Below, piece by piece: positions 23,306-31,593 of a stretch of DNA of 50,397 nucleotides (position 1 is the first letter of the stretch; the number at the start of each line of letters is the position of its first letter). The position numbers and the translations under genes are program-made. The notes below the pieces were generated by a model that saw only the letters and a list, made by a program, of their open reading frames with translations, made no database searches and had not been told where the DNA came from. The stretch is from Methanocaldococcus sp. (GTDB lineage Archaea; AGJL01; Methanococci; Methanococcales; Methanocaldococcaceae): the NCBI RefSeq assembly GCF_024490875.1, contig NZ_JACCLX010000024.1, positions 1-50,397 on the forward strand, in the 5' to 3' direction.

Positions 23306-24748
23306 TTAAATTCTCCTTAGCCAATTTAGGTCATTTTTATGTAATTCTCTAATATCTGTTAAGTTGTATTTTAGCATTGCCAATCTACTAAATCCAATAC
23401 CCCACGCTAAGACAGGTTTTTTTATTCCTATTGGCTCTAATACTTCTGGTCTAAATATTCCAGCCCCTAATATTTCCAGCCAACCTTTTCCTTCTAAATA
23501 AACCTCCGCCTCTAAGGATGGCTCGGTAAATGGGAAGTATGCTGGTCTAAATCTAACTTTTTCAAATCCTAATCTATTCAAAAACTCTTTTAAAATTCCT
23601 ATTAAGTTGTTGAAATTAACATTGTCGTCCATTACTATACCTTCACATTGATAGAATTCTGGCAGGTGTTTATAATCTATTGCTTCATTTCTAAATACTC
23701 TATCTATACAGAACACTTTATGTGGCTTATTTTTCTCCTCCTCTGATAGAGATGCGAGGTATCTTATTGATGATGCCGTTGTGTGAGTTCTTAAAATTAA
23801 TCTTTTGGATACATTTTCATCAAATTTGTATTTCCAACATCTCTCATGGACTTCCTTAACTTTATCAATTAAATTAGTTGGAATTTCTCCAACATTAGGA
23901 TACTTTAAAAAGAATGTATCTTGCATTTCCCTCGCTGGATGGTCTTGTGGTTCAAAGAGCATATCAAAGTTCCAGAATTCCGTCTCAACAATAGGACTTT
24001 TAATCTCTTTAAAACCCATTGCCAATAAAATTTCTTTAACTTCCCTTATAATTCTCGTTAATGGATGAACCTTAGCAGGATATACAACTTTAGTAGGAAC
24101 TTTTACATCATAAGGCCTTATATAAGCCTTTTTCCACTTTCCACTTATTATAATCTCTCTTGTTAGTTGAGTAATCTCTTCTTCAATTTCTATTGGTTTT
24201 TTAATAAATTCTTTACCTTTTTCAGTTAATTTTATCTTTACTTCTTTCTCTTCGTCAAAATCTACATATCCTCTCTTTTTTAAAATTTCAATAATTTTCC
24301 TTTCCTCTTCACTAAAGTTATCTAAGTATTTATTTTCTTTAATCTTTTTTAATATCTCTTCCTCAGCATCTTTATAATCTAAATTGTCAAATATAATTTT
24401 CCCTTTTTCGATTTTAGCAATTTTTTTTCTTTTTATGGCTCCTAATGCGGCATTTATTTCTTCTTTTGGTAAAATGTCTTTTAATTTTTTAATTTCAATT
24501 TCCTTTATATTGTTTTCTTTTAAATATTTCGCAATCTTTCTCTCTGGGAAATCGTCTTCATTAACTACATTAACAATTTTTTTAACCTTCTCATCAATAT
24601 CTACCAATCCCTTACCTTTTAACCATAAAGAAACTCTCAATATTTTTTCTTTTTGCATATATTTTTCTAATTCCTCTAAACTAAATTCATCTCTATTTTT
24701 TTCTTGAAAAATTTTTAATAACCTTTTTTCATCTATATGTAAATTCAT
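23306..24748 (-). CDS. pheS: Phenylalanine-tRNA ligase alpha subunit
   Basis: A 480-residue archaeal-type PheS. An N-terminal region of winged-helix-like repeats (1-180) precedes the class II catalytic core: motif 2 is in [20 protein letters not shown] and motif 3 in [12 protein letters not shown], and [12 protein letters not shown] is the adenylate region. It charges tRNA-Phe together with PheT, which is not in this window. GGTGA at the right distance chooses ATG 24748. The first gene of the pheS-hcgB-hcgC operon, it links a housekeeping promoter to hydrogenase cofactor synthesis. Confidence 0.95.
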   Translation of the reverse strand: MNLHIDEKRLLKIFQEKNRDEFSLEELEKYMQKEKILRVSLWLKGKGLVDIDEKVKKIVNVVNEDDFPERKIAKYLKENNIKEIEIKKLKDILPKEEINAALGAIKRKKIAKIEKGKIIFDNLDYKDAEEEILKKIKENKYLDNFSEEERKIIEILKKRGYVDFDEEKEVKIKLTEKGKEFIKKPIEIEEEITQLTREIIISGKWKKAYIRPYDVKVPTKVVYPAKVHPLTRIIREVKEILLAMGFKEIKSPIVETEFWNFDMLFEPQDHPAREMQDTFFLKYPNVGEIPTNLIDKVKEVHERCWKYKFDENVSKRLILRTHTTASSIRYLASLSEEEKNKPHKVFCIDRVFRNEAIDYKHLPEFYQCEGIVMDDNVNFNNLIGILKEFLNRLGFEKVRFRPAYFPFTEPSLEAEVYLEGKGWLEILGAGIFRPEVLEPIGIKKPVLAWGIGFSRLAMLKYNLTDIRELHKNDLNWLRRI

Positions 24749-24878
24749 AACTCTCACCATTCTTATAATAGGACAATATCTTTATATTGATTACCTAACA
24801 ACATTAACATTAAACTATATTTTGTTATATTTTTTATTTTTTAGTTAAATCAAAATTCTTTAATATAGAGGGAGTTTT

Positions 24879-25829
24879 ATGTTGAACGATATTAAGATTA
24901 TAGATGAGATTTATAAAGAAGGTTATTTATTTGCACAATATGGAATCTACTTAAAGAAAAAATTTAAAGAGAAAATTTTTAAGATTCCAGTAGATATTGG
25001 TCTTGGATGTCCTCACAAAAAAAATGGTGGCTGTATATTTTGTTCAGAAATGGGAAGACCTATATCAGTTAAATACTGTGATGTAAAAATTCCATTAAAA
25101 GAGCAGATTGAAAAACAGATGATAAATCAAAGTAAAAAAGGTTTTGAAAAGTTTTATATTTATTTTTATCCAGGAACTAACACCTATGCCCCTATTGAAA
25201 AATTAAAAGAAATTTGGGACTTTTGTTTATCCTATAATAATGTTATTGGATTGTCAATAGGAACAAGACCAGATTGTTTAGAGAAGGAAAAACTTGATAT
25301 TTTGGCAGAATATGTTGAAAATGGCTATGACATTTGGATAGACTTAGGAATACAAAGTGTTCATCAAAAAACACTTGATATATTAAATAGAGGACATAAA
25401 GTTTCAGATATTATAAAAGCAATAAAAGAATGCCACAAAAGAAAAATAAAAGTTTGTGGGCATATTATTTTAGGACTTCCAAATGAGACATGGAATGAAA
25501 TGATGGAGACAGCAAAAATTCTCTCTTTATTAGAGATTGATGCAGTTAAAATATATCCATTAGTAGTTGTTAAAGGAACAAAATTAGAGGAAATTTATTG
25601 GAGAGGAGAATATAGAACTTTAGATGAAAAACAGTATGTAAATTTAGTTTGTGACTTTTTAGAACATCTATCCCCTTATGTGCTAATTCAAAGATTATCA
25701 AAGGACAAAGTTCCAGATAATCTTAAAGTTTCCCCAGAGTGGAGTTTAAATAGATTTAAAATTATGAATAAAGTCATTGAAGAGTTAAAAAAGAGAGGTA
25801 GTAGGCAGGGATTAAAATATGGACAATAA
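24879..25829 (+). CDS. Radical SAM protein, YhcC/TIGR01212-like
   Basis: A 316-residue protein. The Fe-S motif is CPHKKNGGCIFC (CX7CX2C), longer than the usual CX3CX2C, as in the YhcC/YtqA group. Other parts are YFYPGTNTYAPIEKLK, GLSIGTRPDC, DLGIQSVHQKTLDILNRGH and GHIILGLPNETWNEM. The fold is shared with Elp3-type and HemN-type enzymes; the reaction is unknown. GAGGGAG precedes ATG 24879. The gene is divergent from the pheS operon. Confidence 0.85.
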   Translation: MLNDIKIIDEIYKEGYLFAQYGIYLKKKFKEKIFKIPVDIGLGCPHKKNGGCIFCSEMGRPISVKYCDVKIPLKEQIEKQMINQSKKGFEKFYIYFYPGTNTYAPIEKLKEIWDFCLSYNNVIGLSIGTRPDCLEKEKLDILAEYVENGYDIWIDLGIQSVHQKTLDILNRGHKVSDIIKAIKECHKRKIKVCGHIILGLPNETWNEMMETAKILSLLEIDAVKIYPLVVVKGTKLEEIYWRGEYRTLDEKQYVNLVCDFLEHLSPYVLIQRLSKDKVPDNLKVSPEWSLNRFKIMNKVIEELKKRGSRQGLKYGQ

Positions 25830-25918
25830 TTATATTTTTATGTGTTTAGAGTAATATTCTTTTATAGTTAACCATAAATTTATCTATAATTCGAATTTTG
25901 AACTATTAAAAATATAAT

Positions 25919-25952
25919 CGAACGAAATGCGAACCGTTAAGTTATTATATAA
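25919..25952 (+). promoter_or_regulatory. fprA promoter with CGAAC-type element and TATA box
   Basis: CGAAC occurs at 25919-25923 and 25930-25934, the second extended to CGAACCG, just before the TATA-like TTATTATATAATG (25942-25954). A similar CGAACCG element precedes the rubrerythrin TATA box. Transcription near 25975 supports the ATG at 26009 rather than the in-frame codon at 25952. Confidence 0.6.
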
Positions 25953-26008
25953 TGATGATTGAAATAATAATTGATACTAATATTAAAAATAAATTCTTAG
26001 GTGATACT

Positions 26009-27250
26009 ATGAAAGCAGATGCAGTAAAAATAGCAGATGGAGTATATTGGGTGGGGGTTTTAGATTGGGATATAAGAATGTATCATGGTTACACATTAAA
26101 AGGAACTACATACAACGCATATTTAGTATTTGGAGATGAGAAAGTTGCTTTAATAGACAACACATATCCAGGAACCTCTGCTCAAATGTGGGGTAGAATA
26201 AAGGATGCATTTGAAAAAGAAGGAAGAGAATTTAAAATTGATGTAATTGTTCAAAACCACGTTGAAAAAGACCACAGTGGGGCTTTACCAGAAATTCACA
26301 AAAAGTTCCCAGAAGCACCAATATACTGTACTGAAGTTGCAGTTGAAGGTCTTAAAAAGCATTACCCATCATTAAAAAATGCTCCTTTCAAAGTAGTTAA
26401 ATCATTAGATACTGTTGATTTAGGAGGAAAAACTTTAACATTCTTAGAGGCTCCTTTATTACACTGGCCAGACAGTATGTTCACCTTCTATAACGAGGGA
26501 GGAATATTATTCTCAAACGATGCATTTGGACAGCACTTATGCTTCCCAGCACATAAGAGATTTGATAAGGATATTCCAGAATATGTGTTAATGGATGCTA
26601 ATCAAAAGTTCTACGCAAACTTAATAACCCCATTATCAAAACTCGTATTGAAGAAATTTGAAGAAGTTATCAACTTAGGATTGTTAGATAAAATAAAGAT
26701 GATTGCTCCATCACATGGACAAATATGGACTGACCCAATGAAGGTTATTAAAGCATATCAAGACTTTGCTACTGGTAAAGCCGCTAAGGATAAGGCAGTT
26801 ATTGTCTATGACACAATGCACTACTCAACCCAAAAGATGGCTCACGCATTTGCAGAAGGATTAATGAGTGAAGGTATTGATGTAGTAATGTATTACTTGC
26901 ACTACGATGAAAGAAGTGAGATAGTTAAAGATATATTAGACGCTAAGGCAGTCCTCTTTGGAATTCCAACAATCTACGATGAGCCATATCCATCAATTGG
27001 AGATATTATATACTACTTAAAAGGTCTCAAATTTAATAGAACTGGATTTAAGAGATTGGCTATAACCTTTGGTTCAATGGGTGGAGAAGGAGGGGCAGTT
27101 AAGAAGATTGCTGAAGAGTTGGCAAACTGTGGATTTAATGTTATCGACCAGTATGAATTATACTATGTTCCAACAGAAGATGAATTAACTAACTGCTACA
27201 ATATGGGTAAAGAATTAGCTAAGAAGATTAAGGAATTGAAAATTGAATAA
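26009..27250 (+). CDS. fprA: F420H2 oxidase FprA (di-iron flavoprotein)
   Basis: A 413-residue two-domain protein. Residues about 1-250 form a metallo-beta-lactamase di-iron domain with [14 protein letters not shown] as the HxExDH motif and the later HWPDSMFTF and PSHGQIW ligands. Residues about 260-410 form a flavodoxin domain ([35 protein letters not shown]) that binds FMN. It reduces O2 to water with F420H2, protecting this strict anaerobe. GGTGAT at 26000-26005 chooses ATG 26009. The hemerythrin and rubrerythrin genes follow. Confidence 0.95.
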   Translation: MKADAVKIADGVYWVGVLDWDIRMYHGYTLKGTTYNAYLVFGDEKVALIDNTYPGTSAQMWGRIKDAFEKEGREFKIDVIVQNHVEKDHSGALPEIHKKFPEAPIYCTEVAVEGLKKHYPSLKNAPFKVVKSLDTVDLGGKTLTFLEAPLLHWPDSMFTFYNEGGILFSNDAFGQHLCFPAHKRFDKDIPEYVLMDANQKFYANLITPLSKLVLKKFEEVINLGLLDKIKMIAPSHGQIWTDPMKVIKAYQDFATGKAAKDKAVIVYDTMHYSTQKMAHAFAEGLMSEGIDVVMYYLHYDERSEIVKDILDAKAVLFGIPTIYDEPYPSIGDIIYYLKGLKFNRTGFKRLAITFGSMGGEGGAVKKIAEELANCGFNVIDQYELYYVPTEDELTNCYNMGKELAKKIKELKIE

Positions 27251-27270
27251 TTTTTAACTTTTTCTTTTTA
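27251..27270 (+). terminator. T-rich terminator after fprA
   Basis: Runs TTTTT, CTTTTT and CTTTTT directly after the fprA stop match the simple oligo-T termination signals of archaea. No hairpin is seen or needed. Confidence 0.5.
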
Positions 27271-27432
27271 ACTATTTAATTTTTACCTTATGCATTTATA
27301 TATTTAAATATAATATATTAAGATATTAAATGGCAATTATTACAGACTTTAAATAGTAATTAAAATATTTGAAAACTGATATTACATTTAAAAATTACAC
27401 AAATGCGTAAAAATAAAAAGTGGGTGATATAT

Positions 27433-27873
27433 ATGGCAGAAATAATTAAGTGGAGCAAAGATCTCGAAACAGGAATTAAAGCGTTTGACGATGAGCATAA
27501 ATTTTTAGTAAAAACACTAAATGAAATTTATACATTATTAATGGAAGGAAAAAAAGATGAAGCAAAAGAATTGTTAAAGAGGAGAGTTGTAAATTATGCT
27601 GCAAAACACTTCAAACACGAAGAGGAGGTTATGGAAAAATATGGTTATCCTGACTTAGAAAGACATAGAAAAACACATGAGATTTTCGTTAAAACAGTTA
27701 TTGAAAAACTTCTTCCAAAAATTGAAAATGGTTCAGATGAAGATTTTAGAACTGCTTTATCCTTTTTAGTGGGTTGGCTATCTATGCATATAGCAAAACC
27801 AGATAAAAAATATGGAGAGTGGTTTAAAGCGAATGGTATTGTTATAAATGACGAAATGGTGAATATTGACTAA
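27433..27873 (+). CDS. Bacteriohemerythrin
   Basis: A 146-residue hemerythrin-domain protein. The iron ligands are visible in [36 protein letters not shown] and [13 protein letters not shown], matching the H...HxxxE...HxxxH...HxxxxD pattern. It binds O2 at a di-iron centre and may carry or scavenge oxygen. GGTGAT at 27423-27428 selects ATG 27433; the longer in-frame reading from 27403 is not used. It lies between fprA and the rubrerythrin gene, consistent with a shared oxygen-stress role. Its own promoter is not clearly seen in the AT-rich leader. Confidence 0.92.
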   Translation: MAEIIKWSKDLETGIKAFDDEHKFLVKTLNEIYTLLMEGKKDEAKELLKRRVVNYAAKHFKHEEEVMEKYGYPDLERHRKTHEIFVKTVIEKLLPKIENGSDEDFRTALSFLVGWLSMHIAKPDKKYGEWFKANGIVINDEMVNID

Positions 27874-27900
27874 AATTTAAATTATTCATTAAATATTTTA

Positions 27901-27930
27901 CGAACTTCGAACCGATAGTGTTATATATCG
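27901..27930 (+). promoter_or_regulatory. Rubrerythrin promoter with CGAA-C-TTCG dyad, CGAACCG element and TATA box
   Basis: CGAACTTCG (27901-27909) is a dyad around one base. CGAACCG (27908-27914) overlaps it, and the TATA box TTATATAT is at 27921-27928. The element sits at the BRE position. Confidence 0.6.
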
Positions 27931-27995
27931 TGATTATGTAGTATAATTATTAGATATTCAATAAAAAGTTAATAAAAATAATATAAGGTGAGATG

Positions 27996-28421
27996 ATGGA
28001 GTTAGAGTTAATAAATGAACACAAAATTGGAGTAACAAAAGGAACAGAGTTAGAGAAAGAAGTTCAAGCAAACTTTGAAGGAGAGTGTAAAGAAGTTGGT
28101 TTATATTTAGCTATGGCAAGACAAGCACAAAGAGAAGGATTACCAGAAGTTGCAGAAGTTTTAATAAGAATTGCGATGGAAGAAGCTCAGCACGCAGCAC
28201 ACTTTGCAGAAATGAATGGATTGATTTCAGAAAACTTAAAGGAGAATATTGAAATGATGTTAAAAGGAGAATGTATGGCTAATAAAGAGAAGAAAGCAGC
28301 AGCAACAAAAGCAAAAGAATTAGGAATTGACCCAGCTCACGACTTCTTTGATGAATCAAGTAGAGATGAAGCAAGACATGCAAAAATGTTAAAAGGGATA
28401 TTAGAAAGATACTTTAAATAA
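27996..28421 (+). CDS. Rubrerythrin-like di-iron protein without rubredoxin domain
   Basis: A 141-residue ferritin-like protein. The two di-iron ligand sets are in [12 protein letters not shown] plus EEAQHAAH and in [10 protein letters not shown] plus DEARHAKML. The C-terminal rubredoxin domain of classical rubrerythrins is absent, so electrons must come from a separate rubredoxin or ferredoxin. The expected role is peroxide reduction. GGTGA at 27987-27991 fits ATG 27996 better than ATG 27993. Neighbours are hemerythrin, FprA and Ptr2. Confidence 0.9.
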   Translation: MELELINEHKIGVTKGTELEKEVQANFEGECKEVGLYLAMARQAQREGLPEVAEVLIRIAMEEAQHAAHFAEMNGLISENLKENIEMMLKGECMANKEKKAAATKAKELGIDPAHDFFDESSRDEARHAKMLKGILERYFK

Positions 28422-28432
28422 CCGAATATAAT

Positions 28433-28855
28433 TTATTTTATTTGCTCTAAAATAATGGCTGGACAAATCTTTTTTATTCCATCAATTTTTCCAATCTTAT
28501 TAAAAATTAAATCAGAAAATTCTTTTCCATTTTTAGCCCAAATCTCCGCCATTATCATATGGTCTCCCGTAGATGTAAAGACTTTTTTAACCTCCTCAAA
28601 TTTGCAGAGTTCATGTGCTACACTTAAAAATTTATCTGGCTCAGTGTCAAAACCTGTTAATGCTACAACATTGTATCCTATTTTTGAAGGGTCAATTATG
28701 GCCGTGTATCCTTTAATAACCCCCTCCTCTTCCAATTTTTTTACCCTCTTTCTTATGGAACTTTCACTTGTTCCTAACTCTCTCGCTATATCAGTATATG
28801 ATTTTCTTCCGTCTTTCATAAGAATTTCAATAATTTTTAAATCTTTTACATCCAT
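28433..28855 (-). CDS. ptr2: Lrp/AsnC-family transcription activator Ptr2
   Basis: A 140-residue regulator. An N-terminal helix-turn-helix ([20 protein letters not shown]) is followed by a RAM/AsnC effector domain ([37 protein letters not shown]). It matches my memory of M. jannaschii Ptr2 (MJ0723), an activator that recruits TBP, and the divergent ferredoxin gene is the same neighbour. GGTGATACT sets the ATG at 28855. The frame is open upstream to 29074, but that part is hydrophobic and untranslated in this model. A dyad at 28863-28873 lies in the shared intergenic region and overlaps its ribosome site, so autoregulation is possible. Confidence 0.88.
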   Translation of the reverse strand: MDVKDLKIIEILMKDGRKSYTDIARELGTSESSIRKRVKKLEEEGVIKGYTAIIDPSKIGYNVVALTGFDTEPDKFLSVAHELCKFEEVKKVFTSTGDHMIMAEIWAKNGKEFSDLIFNKIGKIDGIKKICPAIILEQIK

Positions 28856-28862
28856 AGTATCA

Positions 28863-28873
28863 CCGAATTTCGG
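28863..28873. promoter_or_regulatory. Predicted Ptr2-type operator CCGAATTTCGG
   Basis: A perfect dyad around one base between ptr2 and the ferredoxin gene. Its CGAA-N-TTCG core resembles published Ptr2 sites, which I recall as containing CGATTTTCG. It sits upstream of the ferredoxin TATA-like TTTATTAATA (28887-28896), the position used for activation. Confidence 0.6.
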
Positions 28874-28936
28874 ATAATAATAAACTTTATTAATAACATA
28901 AACATACCAAATATATAAAAATTTTGGAGGATGAAA

Positions 28937-29146
28937 ATGGCTGTTGAAATTATAGTAGATAAAGAAAAATGTATAGGATGTGGAAGATGTTATGATGTTT
29001 GTCCAAAGGGGCCATTGATTTGGAAAAAAGATGAAAATGGAAAATATTACGCTTATGATGTTGAATACTGTCACAACTGCAAATTTTGTGCTGGTAGGTG
29101 TCCCACAAACGCTATATTAGTTAAAGTGGTAAATTCAAAAAAATAA
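28937..29146 (+). CDS. 2[4Fe-4S] ferredoxin
   Basis: A 69-residue ferredoxin with two cluster motifs, [12 protein letters not shown] and [12 protein letters not shown]. It carries electrons in the cytoplasm for methanogen oxidoreductases. GGAGG at 28926-28930 is six bases before ATG 28937; the ATG at 28931 touches that site and is rejected. The gene is divergent from ptr2, which in M. jannaschii activates the equivalent gene, by recall MJ0722. Confidence 0.93.
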   Translation: MAVEIIVDKEKCIGCGRCYDVCPKGPLIWKKDENGKYYAYDVEYCHNCKFCAGRCPTNAILVKVVNSKK

Positions 29147-29168
29147 TAAAATAATTTAGATTAATATT

Positions 29169-30365
29169 TTATTTTTGCTCTATTTTGGAAAATACATCGT
29201 CTAATGTATCAATTAGACTATCAATATGCTCTTTTTCTACTATTAATGGTGGTAAAGATCTTAAAACTACATCAGATGTACAATTAATTAAAAATCCTCT
29301 TTCGAGCATTTTTTTAACGATTTCAGAACCGTTAAATTCAAGTTCAGTACCAATCATTAAACCTAAACCTCTAACCTCCTTTATAAAATCATATTTCTCT
29401 TTAAGATTTTTGAGTTTTTGAATGAAATAATCTCCTTTTTCTATAACTTTATTGTCCTTAATTAACTCCTCTATAACCTCTACTGAAGCCAATGCCGCTG
29501 AGCACGCTAAAGGGTTCCCCCCAAAAGTTGTTCCGTGGTCTCCATAGTTTAAAGATTTTGCTATTTCTTCTTTTAAAATTACAGCCCCAATAGGAACTCC
29601 TCCTCCAAGGGCCTTAGCCAAAGTTACTATATCTGGTTTAACTCCATAGTGCTCGTAGGCAAACATTTTTCCAGTTCTACCCATACCGCACTGAACCTCA
29701 TCAAAAATTAAAACAATATTTTTATCATCGCATAAATCCCTAACTCCTCTTAAATAATCTTTATCAGCTACATTAATCCCTCCTTCTCCTTGAACTGGCT
29801 CTACTATTATGGCACAAGTTTTATTTGATATACTTTCTTTTAACGCTTCTAAGTCATTGAAAGGCACATACTTAAATCCTTGAGGAAGTGGATAAAATCC
29901 TTCTTGATACTTAGGTTTTGGAGTAGCCGCCAATGTCGTTAAAGTTCTACCGTGAAATGCATTATACATACTAATTATTTCTCCTCCAGCCTTCCCTAAA
30001 ACCTTTGATGCATACTTTCTCGCAAACTTTATAGCCCCTTCATTTGCCTCTGCCCCACTGTTGCAGAAAAATGCTTTATCTAATCCACTTAACTCTACTA
30101 ATTTTTTAGCAAGTTTTATTTGTGGAATTGTGTAATATATGTTAGATGTATGAATTAATGTTTCTGCCTGCTTTTTTATTGCTTCAACTACTTTTGGATG
30201 ACAGTGTCCAACATTATTAACTCCAATTCCAGCTAAAAAGTCATAATATTTTCTTCCTTCAATATCATAAACTTCCATCCCTCTACCTTCAACTAAAACA
30301 ACAGGCAACCTTCTATAAATTTGAAGATGATACTTTTTTTCCAATTCTATCCAGTTCTCATTCAT
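29169..30365 (-). CDS. argD: Acetylornithine aminotransferase
   Basis: A 398-residue class III aminotransferase. Segments are FLAGIGVNNVGHCHPKVVEAI, FCNSGAEANEGAIKFAR, NAFHGRTLTTLAATPKPKYQ, IIVEPVQGEGGI, FDEVQCGMGRTG, the PLP lysine in TLAKALGGGVPIGA, and GTTFGGNPLA. It transfers the amino group to N-acetylglutamate semialdehyde in arginine synthesis and in archaea may also serve lysine synthesis. GGTGAT precedes ATG 30365. It converges with the ferredoxin gene and is divergent from leuB. Confidence 0.94.
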   Translation of the reverse strand: MNENWIELEKKYHLQIYRRLPVVLVEGRGMEVYDIEGRKYYDFLAGIGVNNVGHCHPKVVEAIKKQAETLIHTSNIYYTIPQIKLAKKLVELSGLDKAFFCNSGAEANEGAIKFARKYASKVLGKAGGEIISMYNAFHGRTLTTLAATPKPKYQEGFYPLPQGFKYVPFNDLEALKESISNKTCAIIVEPVQGEGGINVADKDYLRGVRDLCDDKNIVLIFDEVQCGMGRTGKMFAYEHYGVKPDIVTLAKALGGGVPIGAVILKEEIAKSLNYGDHGTTFGGNPLACSAALASVEVIEELIKDNKVIEKGDYFIQKLKNLKEKYDFIKEVRGLGLMIGTELEFNGSEIVKKMLERGFLINCTSDVVLRSLPPLIVEKEHIDSLIDTLDDVFSKIEQK

Positions 30366-30475
30366 TTAATCACCATAAAATTTATTGGTAAATTTTTATA
30401 TTAGGTAGGGTATTTATCATTATTGTGCTATATAATAATTAATATCCCAACACAAAAATAAATTTGGTGAGAGTT

Positions 30476-31477
30476 ATGCATAAAATATGCGTTATAGAAG
30501 GAGACGGAATAGGTAAGGAGGTAATTCCTGCTACAATAAAAGTTTTAGAAGCTACAGGATTACCATTTGAGTTTGTTTATGCAGAAGCAGGAGATGAAGT
30601 TTATAAAAGAACTGGAAAAGCATTACCAGAAGAAACTATTGAAACTGCCTTAGATTGTGATGCTGTTTTATTTGGGGCTGCTGGAGAGACTGCGGCAGAT
30701 GTTATTGTAAAATTAAGGCATATCTTAGATACATATGCCAATGTAAGACCAGTAAAAGCATACAAAGGAGTTAAATGCCTAAGGCCAGATATTGACTATG
30801 TTATTGTTAGAGAAAATACTGAAGGGCTTTATAAGGGAGTTGAAGCAGAGATAGATGAAGGAATAACAACTGCTACAAGAGTTATAACTGAAAAGGCTTG
30901 CGAGAGAATATTTAGATTTGCCTTTAATTTAGCAAGGGAAAGAAAAAAAATGGGTAAAGAAGGAAAAGTAACCTGTGCCCATAAAGCAAATGTTTTAAAA
31001 ATAACTGATGGTTTATTTAAGAGAGTATTTTACAAAGTATCTGAGGAATATAAAGATATAAAAGCAGAAGATTATTATATAGACGCAATGAACATGTATA
31101 TAATTACTAAACCACAGACCTTTGATGTTGTAGTAACATCCAATTTATTTGGAGATATTCTCTCAGATGGAGCGGCTGGAACTGTTGGAGGTTTAGGTTT
31201 AGCCCCTTCTGCTAATATTGGAGATGAACACGGATTATTTGAGCCAGTTCATGGTTCAGCCCCAGATATAGCTGGAAAAAAAATAGCAAATCCTACTGCT
31301 ACAATATTAAGTGCTGTGTTGATGCTTAGATATTTAGGAGAGTATGAAGCGGCTGATAGGATAGAGAGAGCATTAGAAGAAGTTCTGGCATTAGGTTTAA
31401 CAACTCCTGACTTAGGAGGGAATTTAAACACTTTTGAAATGGCAGAAGAAGTAGCTAAGAGAGTTAGAGAAGAATAA
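30476..31477 (+). CDS. leuB: 3-isopropylmalate dehydrogenase (isocitrate/isopropylmalate family)
   Basis: A 333-residue decarboxylating dehydrogenase. Segments are VIEGDGIGKEVIPATIKVL, the substrate loop RHILDTYANVRPVK, IVRENTEGLYKGVE, CAHKANVLKITDGLF, VTSNLFGDILSDGA and PVHGSAPDIAGKKIANP. It matches M. jannaschii MJ0720 by recall, which acts on 3-isopropylmalate and 3-methylmalate. The homoisocitrate enzyme AksF is the alternative paralogue. GGTGA at 30466-30470 chooses ATG 30476. Confidence 0.88.
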   Translation: MHKICVIEGDGIGKEVIPATIKVLEATGLPFEFVYAEAGDEVYKRTGKALPEETIETALDCDAVLFGAAGETAADVIVKLRHILDTYANVRPVKAYKGVKCLRPDIDYVIVRENTEGLYKGVEAEIDEGITTATRVITEKACERIFRFAFNLARERKKMGKEGKVTCAHKANVLKITDGLFKRVFYKVSEEYKDIKAEDYYIDAMNMYIITKPQTFDVVVTSNLFGDILSDGAAGTVGGLGLAPSANIGDEHGLFEPVHGSAPDIAGKKIANPTATILSAVLMLRYLGEYEAADRIERALEEVLALGLTTPDLGGNLNTFEMAEEVAKRVREE

Positions 31478-31593
31478 TACTCTATTTTGTTTTTATATTC
31501 TATTTTTTCTATCATTAAATTTTAAAATAAACAAAATATGAAATTTAAAATCTATTTAAATTTAGATTAAAATTATTTCTTGGAGGTGGTTTT

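Noticed and set aside
25952-26008. In-frame extension upstream of fprA
   Set aside because: It starts within the TATA region and lacks a ribosome site. GGTGAT fits ATG 26009.
28856-29074. N-terminal extension of the Lrp-type regulator frame
   Set aside because: The extension is hydrophobic and runs through the ferredoxin promoter and gene start. GGTGATACT before ATG 28855 gives the normal family length of 140 residues.
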